NCBI RefSeq assembly: GCF_014839805.1
Contig: NC_051140.1
Span: 16,778,448 to 16,842,447 of the forward strand
DNA from: Manduca sexta
Taxonomy: Eukaryota; Arthropoda; Insecta; Lepidoptera; Sphingidae
DNA: 64,000 bases
Direction of reading: 5' to 3'
Shown here: positions 57,285 to 64,000 of the stretch, piece by piece
Position numbering within the stretch: position 1 is the first letter of the stretch
Layout of the letters: each line of letters starts with the position of its first letter
Notes under the pieces: generated by a model
Databases searched by the model: none
What the model was told of the DNA's origin: nothing
The model's input: only the letters and a program-made list of their open reading frames with translations
Position numbers and translations under genes: made by a program

Positions 57285-60214
57285 CTTTGGCCCCGTATCC
57301 GACGATGAGCACTCCGTGGTCCAGATTTGAGGGGTTGCAGAGCATCCTCCATGGATGAGATATCCCACCCATGTAGAACTGCATAGCGTTCGCGTTTATA
57401 CCTGCCGAATACAACGTTATATCATTTTTAACCGATTTGAAAAAGAGGTTTACTCGATTCATAAAATAATTAATGCTCACATGAATTTATTGTCTTAAAA
57501 ATTTATGGATTTTTACTTTATACGATATTGTGTTTGTTTTTTCAATGTATAGGAGGAAATTTGAAAATAGGAGATACATGGAAACTGTCTTTGGAACGGT
57601 TAGGCTATTTATTGAAAAATTTTATTGGTCAAAGGCATTGACGTATATTCTATAGACACGAACGTCCATATAAACTATTTGTTCAAAATTCGAACTAAAA
57701 TGGCGACCGAAACGTCACTATGATAACCTATTTGTTCACTTGAACAACAAATAATTTTACTTATTGACTAATATTTTTTATTCTTATCCAAGTTTACACT
57801 TAGACTCGAGTTTTTGTATCATGAGCGCCATTCCGTACACAACCACAAGCTGCCAATATTGACCATACTATTATAAAGTCAGTTTGAATAGATATCAGTT
57901 CAAATCAGTTGAACACAGTGAATGTTCGGAACGCCAAATCTAGTACGTAGTACATATTATATCGTTGGTCAAAGGTGAATTGTCACACTTGAAAAAAAAT
58001 ACTCTATCAAAATACTCTTACAAAAATAGTCTATCATGAACTCTATGGCTTCGAATTTCCAAACACTATCCTAGTAAGAAAATCTATAAATCTATATATA
58101 TATGGCGTGGTCACGCGGCGCGGTGAACGGCTGGACCGAGTTATCAATTTTTTTATTGTGTTTGTTATTGTCAAGAGAAGGTTCCTATGAAAGAAAAATT
58201 CAAAAAATAGCGCGGAAAATTAGAAAATTTACGAAAACTTAATGAAAATATTAATTTTATATAACTGTCAATTGTTTGAAATAACTGTCAGCGATTGACA
58301 GAATGCGCGCTGCAAATTCATAGTTAAGACGGGACAACGTCTGTCGGGTCAGCTAGTACCATATAATTATAGCTTTTAACGGTAGGTACGGAAAATACAG
58401 TAAGAAATAAATACTTTTCAAGATCTATTAGTTGCATTATCGGTAGCAACAATATTTAACAAATAACTTTAAAAAGAACAGGAAAAGGACATATAGTTAA
58501 CATTGACTGTAAACACATTATATTAACTTAGGTGGGTATCTTATCTATTTGTCTATCTAATTTTTTTACAGTTTTTGCTCTGGATTCCGTCTCCGTATAA
58601 GATTCAATATTCTAAGCCTGATAATACCGGGTCTATATACAATACTTGCACTGCTCAACACGGACCTCCTCTACAATTGAGAGGGCCATAGTCGACAACG
58701 GTGGTTCAATACGGATTGGCAGACTTGACATACCTTCGAAATTCTTATGGAAAATTTAAGATAGGTTACCTCGCTATGGTTTCTTTCACCGTTAAATCGA
58801 ACGAGAATTGAGAATACACAATAACTGCGACAAATGTGCTTTGAGTTTTGAAGGTCCACACCTTCGTCTTGGCAAGCGGTACCAGTCCGAACTAGGTTAT
58901 CGTGTACTTATAACACTTAATACTACAGATTGTTCCAGCCAAAAAGGCAGAATCTAATCTATGATCCCAGAAAACACGAAACAATAAAGAATATCTTCAA
59001 CTTCAAGATAATTGTAAGACAAGCAGGAACTAAGGAAAGTTGGAGGCAATCCTTATAGAAGAAAGAATGGCGTCAATAGAAATTATTTTCGTGAAGTTGG
59101 CCTTTTGAATAGGAAATATTTACTTACTCCAATTGTAGACGTAAATAATTTGCATTTTATTACCATATTTCATTAATTAGTTACACATAACAGCTGTTTT
59201 ATCGCGGAAATAATGTAACAGAGGCATGTACTTTACTTACAAGTGCACGTTTATTGGAACAGATGTTTTATTTTTTATTTTTGAACCGACTACAAAAAAG
59301 GAGGAGGTTATCAATTCGACGTGAATGTTTTTCACTTTTTTTTTCTTTGTTACAATAACAATATTACATTATTGTAGAACAGTGGAAACTGGCATTTGAT
59401 CACAAACATTTAATTATATTTATCAAATTGTAGAACAGTGGGAACGTAGTTACGAAACGTAGTAAGAAAGCTGTAACGAGAACTCTTTGAAGGATTACAT
59501 TATCCATAGTCACTAACCACAGAACAGCTGAACATAAGCGTACACGGTCATTTTGACATTGCGTTAATAAATGAAATAATCCACCTGTGCTAACATTGTG
59601 CCAAATATCATCCATGAATACCGAATGTTTTCACTAAAACCCCGGTTTGCTTTCCTCGTGTAAAATAAAAATCACTTTTTATTGAATATTTATTTTAGTC
59701 AAAAACAACACGGTTTTACTCACGTATTTGACTAATTTAATATGTCTCGCGTAAGTTTTAATAATAATATTTATTTTGTTCGATACTTACACTTTTTATT
59801 TTACATCCACGGTTCCAGTAACTTATTGTAAAGTGGTATTTCTAAGAAGTTTAGTGTCTGGTTTTATTTAGTAACGGAATGTCAAAATGATCCTGTATAT
59901 TCCACTAATGATATCCAGACCTGCTAGGCCAGCGTGGTGGACTAAGGCCTAATCCCTCTCAGTGGTAGAGGAGGCCCGTGCTCATCAGTGGGCAAGTATA
60001 TAATACAGGGCTGATATTATTATAAAGAACCTTACCGATAGAGATGGGTCCGTGCTTCACCAACCACTTGGCCATGTCAGTCTCGTTAGAGGTGATGTTG
60101 ACAGCGCCGCTGATCTGTACCCTCGCCAACGTCTTATTGAATGAGCACTTGTCGTCCGAACCCTCGTAGGGATAATCATCTTCGGACTCCAACCCGCCGA
60201 GCTGTTCTATTGCC
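57285..60214 (-). CDS. Cathepsin F-like C1A cysteine protease, two internal exons (partial)
   Basis: Exon 60214-60036 encodes AIEQLGGLESEDDYPYEG through AKWLVKHGPISIG. Exon 57401-57285 encodes INANAMQFYMGGISHPW through NLDHGVLIVGYGAK. They join in phase 1 with canonical GT-AG signals. The order (GGLE.EDDYPY, GPIS.GINA..MQFY.GGI, LC.....LDHGVL.VGYG) is that of the papain-fold R domain of cathepsin F, a lysosomal endopeptidase. The catalytic His is the H of LDHG. The Cys-containing exon must lie beyond the window. The Asn (KNSWG) exon should lie below 57.28 kb but was not found. If the donor at 57284 is ignored, the frame continues GNNQPYYIFHMV and stops, with PYYI aligning to the PYWI before the missing KNSWG. 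The gene is therefore partial and possibly broken. Confidence 0.82.
57636..57964 (-). mobile_element. About 329-bp non-coding transposable element, copy 2, in the cathepsin intron
   Basis: It matches 7476-7800 in reverse orientation throughout. The 11-bp direct repeats TTGGTCAAAGG at 57625-57635 and 57965-57975 flank it exactly and look like a target site duplication. Confidence 0.85.
58083..58356 (+). mobile_element. Helitron-like non-autonomous element
   Basis: It starts TCTATAAATCTATATATATA and ends GACAACGTCTGTCGGGTCAG, then CTAG before T. A TC 5' end and a CTAG|T 3' end, without inverted repeats, fit Helitron ends. The pattern is common in Lepidoptera. The expected subterminal hairpin is weak. 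Confidence 0.5.
58608..58912 (-). mobile_element. SINE family B, reverse copy
   Basis: In reverse it shows TACCGCTTGCCAAGACGAAG, GGTGTGGACCTTCAAAACTC, GTTCGATTTAACGGTGAAAG and GCCAATCCGTATTGAACCAC, collinear with the full-length copy. The head is lost. Confidence 0.7.
59280..59345 (+). repeat. Common lepidopteran repeat (CCGACTAC...GGAGGAGG), copy 2
   Basis: TTTGAACCGACTACAAAAAA, GGAGGAGGTTATCAATTCG and ACGTGAATG match 38350-38425. Confidence 0.65.
59925..60026 (+). mobile_element. SINE family B tail next to the cathepsin exon donor
   Basis: TAGGCCAGCGTGGTGGACTA, AGGCCTAATCCCTCTCAGTG and AATACAGGGCTGATATTATT end about 10 bp from the exon border at 60036. The intronic bases after the donor are thus SINE sequence. 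Confidence 0.8.
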
Positions 60215-60254
60215 CTGCAAGTTACATTATGCAAAATAAATAATGTTGCCATGT

Positions 60255-60785
60255 TTTTTTACTGACCCCGCAGTCAACACCGAGGGAAGCTTGTGAATGG
60301 GATACTGGGATCCCCTTAGCGACTGCAGACCCTGGAGGAAAGTTGGGAGGGAATATATGGGGAATATGTGAAGGAAGGACAAGGAACACTCTAAGAATGA
60401 GGAGAGGGTAGAAGACCAGGAAATGTTCGTGAGCCCTTATATGCTACAATGTGAATTGGCAACCATAAAATGGAAACCAAGCTCAGAAGAATTGATGGGG
60501 AGGGGGCTAATGTTTCAGTATTGTTCTACCAATTCTTTTGTTTTTTACATACGGACAGGAAAAATAGACTTCATTGCATCTGATGTTAAGTGGAGTGGGT
60601 CCAGGTAATGTTGACTGAGCAGATGATTACCCCTTGCTAGTTGACAAAATTATGCTGGCCTGAGTTTTGAAACCGGCACGCGATACGCTTACGTGGACTA
60701 TTACGAAGGGTTTTACACATCGTATACGTTGGAAAATGTCCCCGCGAATACAAATAACTTCCACCAGCTATTATACTGTTGTTTA
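60255..60785 (+). repeat. Interspersed repeat family E, long copy
   Basis: It begins CTGACCCCGCAGTCAACACC and continues through GTGGAGTGGGTCCAGG, GATGATTACCCCTTGCTAGT and ATTATGCTGGCCTGAG to TACGTGGACTATTACG. The second half aligns with 25.9-26.06 kb. Non-coding. Confidence 0.6.
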
Positions 60786-61126
60786 ATAGTCCATGAATCA
60801 ACTTGATCACGCCAAGATATAATAAATCAAATATTTAGATATCCCCGTAAACTACCACCAAACTGTTCTGTAATCTGGCAGTCGGGACGCCATAAAACTG
60901 ACAAAATTGATAAAACCAAAACTTTATCAGAACCATTTCACAATTCGATTAATTGGTTGTAAAATTGGGGCAAATATTTGTATGACTGCAAATGTTTGCT
61001 TTGAGACCGATAACTCGTATGTACAATTTAAATTTCCAACACACAAGACTGTCGAGGTTGAGATTGTAGTTTCTAGTATAAGGGGTTCCCAAAATCCTAT
61101 ATGTAATGTGACTGTTCCGTAAGACC
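60786..61126. other. Intergenic, nothing recognised
   Basis: Frames exist on both strands over the same bases but neither has a known domain. Confidence 0.4.
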
Positions 61127-61511
61127 AATAGGGTACCGGACTCTTTTTGTTCTTTACTATTATCAAATATTTACATAATATAAATTATAACACAGAAGGA
61201 ATTATTAAAATCCGGTAAAAATCAACAAGTTATAAGTCTTTGAATTTCGAAGGAAGGGGTAATTAACAAGAAACAGAAAAGAGACGAAATATCCACATGT
61301 AACGTCATCGGGAATTACGACGCGTGCGAAAAGAGATGAAGCGATATCCCCACATCGCGCCCACTTCTGCACATTACAATATTTTAAATATGAATTACTC
61401 GCTCATTTTTAACCAATTGTTATGCAGTTTTCGCAGGAGTGCTTTTCGTATTATTAACCATTACATATAGAATAATGTACAAAATCAAGCATAGGCCGGT
61501 CCCCTATTATT
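61127..61511 (+). mobile_element. MITE of about 385 bp, left copy of an inverted pair
   Basis: It begins AATAGGGTACCGGACT and ends AGGCCGGTCCCCTATTAT. Reversed, the end reads AATAGGGGACCGGCCT, giving imperfect terminal inverted repeats. It is the near-perfect reverse complement of 62686-63078. Confidence 0.88.
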
Positions 61512-62221
61512 ACAACACAATAATATCTATATTTGTATTCAATTTACGATATTCCCAACATGGAAAAAAAACATATTTATGCGATTGACTTCATGTAGTG
61601 TAAGTAAACAGTACAAATAAAATCAGTATTAATGATACGAGAATTTCATTCATGTTTTTTTTTTTGCTTTGACGTAACTATAGCTTTGAATGAAGCTTGA
61701 CCGTCCTAATATGGTCACTGTTTTACAAAAAAAATCTAATGAAGTGACAGATTGCTGTTTTATTTATGAAAATTTGAGCTACCCTCTGCCTACCCTAATC
61801 TCTCTTTTCCATGAATTAGGCAACGCATACTTCTTGTGGATTGATTTGTTATTTATGGGTAATAAAGATAAAGTCAAGTGAAACGTCCATTTTAAGTGAA
61901 AGGGAAAAAAATTCGAGTCGCAATTATTTGTCCCGGGTTTGCATTCGACAATCTTTCCAGTACATACCAACATTAATATGTTAAACGAGCAGTAAAGTAA
62001 TAATTTATTTTAGTAATAAGTCGTAAGTCTCTTATATTCAAGTATGTCAGAGTAGGTATTATCGCGTTACCTATTTTGCCTCCGAGTATGAGTGTAATCT
62101 GTTATTCTGGTTAAACGATATTGAACCTTGTGTAAATACATATAACCTCTAATAGGTCAAGGCGATGAGCATATTAGCACATGTAGTACTTTGTTATTTT
62201 AAGTTCTTTTATTACTTTACA
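61512..62221. other. Spacer between the MITE copies, nothing recognised
   Basis: AT-rich, short frames only. Confidence 0.4.
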
Positions 62222-62383
62222 GCCGTTTTAAATAAACGATCTCAATCTCAATATCCAATCCGATTCCAAGAATGAACCAATCAATTAACTCGTCAGTACG
62301 CATGTCAAAAAAAGCTTTGTTCTGATTGGTTCATTTTTGAAATATATCTAAAATAGCGATTGTGATCGTTTATTTAAAATGGC
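62222..62383. mobile_element. Fold-back MITE of about 162 bp with 28-bp terminal inverted repeats
   Basis: The left end GCCGTTTTAAATAAACGATC and the reversed right end GCCATTTTAAATAAACGATC match in 25 of 28 positions when extended. Inner strings AATGAACCAATC and GATTGGTTCATT are also inverted, so nearly the whole element can fold back. It contains no gene. Confidence 0.85.
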
Positions 62384-62685
62384 GGTTAGTAGGCAAACGT
62401 ACAAGCCCTCTATGTTATTGTAAATGGGTTTCCATGCTTATGGACTTTACCAATCCCGGAGGCGCAGTCAAAGCGCTCCGTACAATTACATAATATTACT
62501 TTTAAAGCAAGCTTGGTACATAGCAGTTGGAAAGTGTGTAATTTACCGAAAAGGAACCCGACACTACATATAGGTACTAATAATCATAAATATGGTCTGC
62601 GAACCATTTTAATGAATTACAAACGGGAAGCCGGCTAGAATCCGGTTGTATGGTCCTATCGCCACTAGTATATAGGAAACTTCTA

Positions 62686-63078
62686 TAATAGGGGACCGGC
62701 CTGTGCTTGATTTTGTACATTATTCTATATGTAATGGTTAATAATACGAAAAAGCAGCACTCCTGCGAAAACTGCATAAAAATGTTCAAAAATGAGCGAG
62801 TAATTCATATTTAAAATATTGTGTAATGTGCAGAAGTGGGCGCGATGTGGGGATATCGCTTCATCTCTTTCTTTCGCACGCGTCATACTTCCCGATGACG
62901 TCACATGTGGGTATTTCGTCTCTTTTCTGTGTCCTGTAAATTACCCCTTCCACCGAAATTCAAAGACTTATAACTTGTTGATTTTTTACTGGATTTTAAT
63001 AATTTCTTCTGTGTTATAATTTATATTATGTAAATATTTGATAATAGTAAAGAACGAAAATTAGTCCGGTACCCTATT
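62686..63078 (-). mobile_element. MITE of about 390 bp, right copy of an inverted pair
   Basis: It begins ATAATAGGGGACCGGCCT on the plus strand and ends AGTCCGGTACCCTATT. Internal landmarks such as TTGATTTTGTACATTATTC and GGGCGCGATGTGGGGATATC mirror the left copy. Confidence 0.88.
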
Positions 63079-63830
63079 AAAATGACTATAACTAATGTAC
63101 ACATGAGTATTTTGCTCAATCAGAGATTAAGTGTTTTATAAGTCGCGTAAAGCGTTAATACAACTTAACGGCTACTTGATTGCATTTCGCTTTTAATATT
63201 CAATATTTGTATACTTTTTGACCGTTGTCAGTTATTTAATTATAACATAAATAGTATAATTTTATTTTTCCGTTTTTTTATTTAATACTTAATGAATATA
63301 TCGACTGGACGCACCTGAGCAGCAATTTTAATTCCACTATTTATCACCTCTCCATCGTATTATTGAATTTTATACGCCTAATACTTAATTACAATTCGCT
63401 TAACCAACGAGCCCGTATAAGAATCCATTAAACATCTTTTTATTGTTAATAACCTAAAAAAATGGTCCGCAAAATTGCACGTTTTAAAAACAAACACACT
63501 TGTTCCTGTGTTTTAAAACCATACGCCTCATTGACAATGACAAAGTTTGCCAAAGATTACGGGCCTTCCCGTATGCGACACATGTCGTAAACAACCAAAG
63601 GAAACAGCCGAGAATAACTAGTTCTTAATGTGTTTGGAATTATTTTCCAAAACATTTCATATTTAGATCGGTTGCTACTTCCAGCAGTTTTGAAAAAATG
63701 ATCCGAAATCGCTTTATTCAATCCACCGCGAAAATGGACTAATCAAATATTTTTACATGCTTTCAAACGACTTATTTTGATTAGTTTCATGAGTTTTGAA
63801 GTATGAAGATCGAGATTGAGATTTTTTTAT
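63079..63830. other. Intergenic; weak MITE-like arm near 63.75-63.83 kb
   Basis: TTTTGATTAGTTTCATGAG and AAGATCGAGATTGAGATTTT resemble a diverged arm of the fold-back MITE. Nothing else recognised. Confidence 0.35.
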
Positions 63831-63955
63831 ATATACGGCAGATACCGGAATGCGACACACTTAGGGCCACTATGGCGGGTATTAACACCTTGTGTACGGC
63901 GGTCGCTATCCGAGCGAATATAAAATATATCCTACCACCTGCAAATCATTTATTG
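63831..63955 (+). repeat. Repeat family E, truncated copy
   Basis: GCAGATACCGGAATGCGACA, CACTATGGCGGGTATTAACA and GGTCGCTATCCGAGCGAATA match 25.95-26.06 kb in order. Confidence 0.7.
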
Positions 63956-64000
63956 AGATCAGGCTATAGGGCTGATTATTAAATAACATTTGCATTGCAT

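Overview
The window is eukaryotic, intron-rich and AT-rich DNA, almost certainly from a moth or butterfly (Lepidoptera). The evidence is three or four multi-exon genes with canonical GT-AG introns, insect-type orthologues, and many interspersed repeats of lepidopteran type: tRNA-derived SINEs with ATT tails, an RTE-like LINE tail, Helitron-like and MITE-like elements. I saw no prokaryotic operon, CRISPR array, rRNA or convincing true tRNA gene. Exon models were built by hand from splice sites and reading-frame phase.

Layout: (1) 1-17 kb is gene-poor and repeat-bearing. (2) 17.0-18.9 kb, minus strand: a complete two-exon (6-4) photolyase (501 aa). (3) 19.5-23.2 kb, plus strand: a complete seven-exon SPATA6-family gene (358 aa), head-to-head with the photolyase across 647 bp that holds an RFX/X-box-like motif. 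(4) 23-33 kb is repeat-rich, with two related LTR-like segments and SINEs. (5) 33.4-43.8 kb, minus strand: a 16-exon ABCG5/8-like half transporter (915 aa). Its membrane domain looks normal, but the Walker A, Q-loop, signature and Walker B motifs are all degenerate. (6) 44-57 kb is gene-free with scattered repeats. (7) 57.3-60.2 kb, minus strand: two exons of a cathepsin F-like cysteine protease. The catalytic Cys and Asn exons are not in the window, and the downstream exon may be broken. (8) 60-64 kb is transposon-derived, including two copies of a ~390-bp MITE in inverted orientation.

The most striking structure is an array of 26 units of 44 bp in ABCG intron 10, directly abutting exon 11. 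Each unit, read on the gene strand, repeats the pyrimidine/TTTG...CAG acceptor of that exon, so about 26 tandem 3' splice-site copies lie upstream of the real one. The array has a seven-unit higher-order pattern, and its far end carries a duplicate of the first five exon bases. A second tandem repeat (about 92 bp x 2.7) abuts the donor of exon 13 of the same gene.

The genes do not form a pathway. The only regulatory link I infer is the shared photolyase/SPATA6 intergenic promoter.
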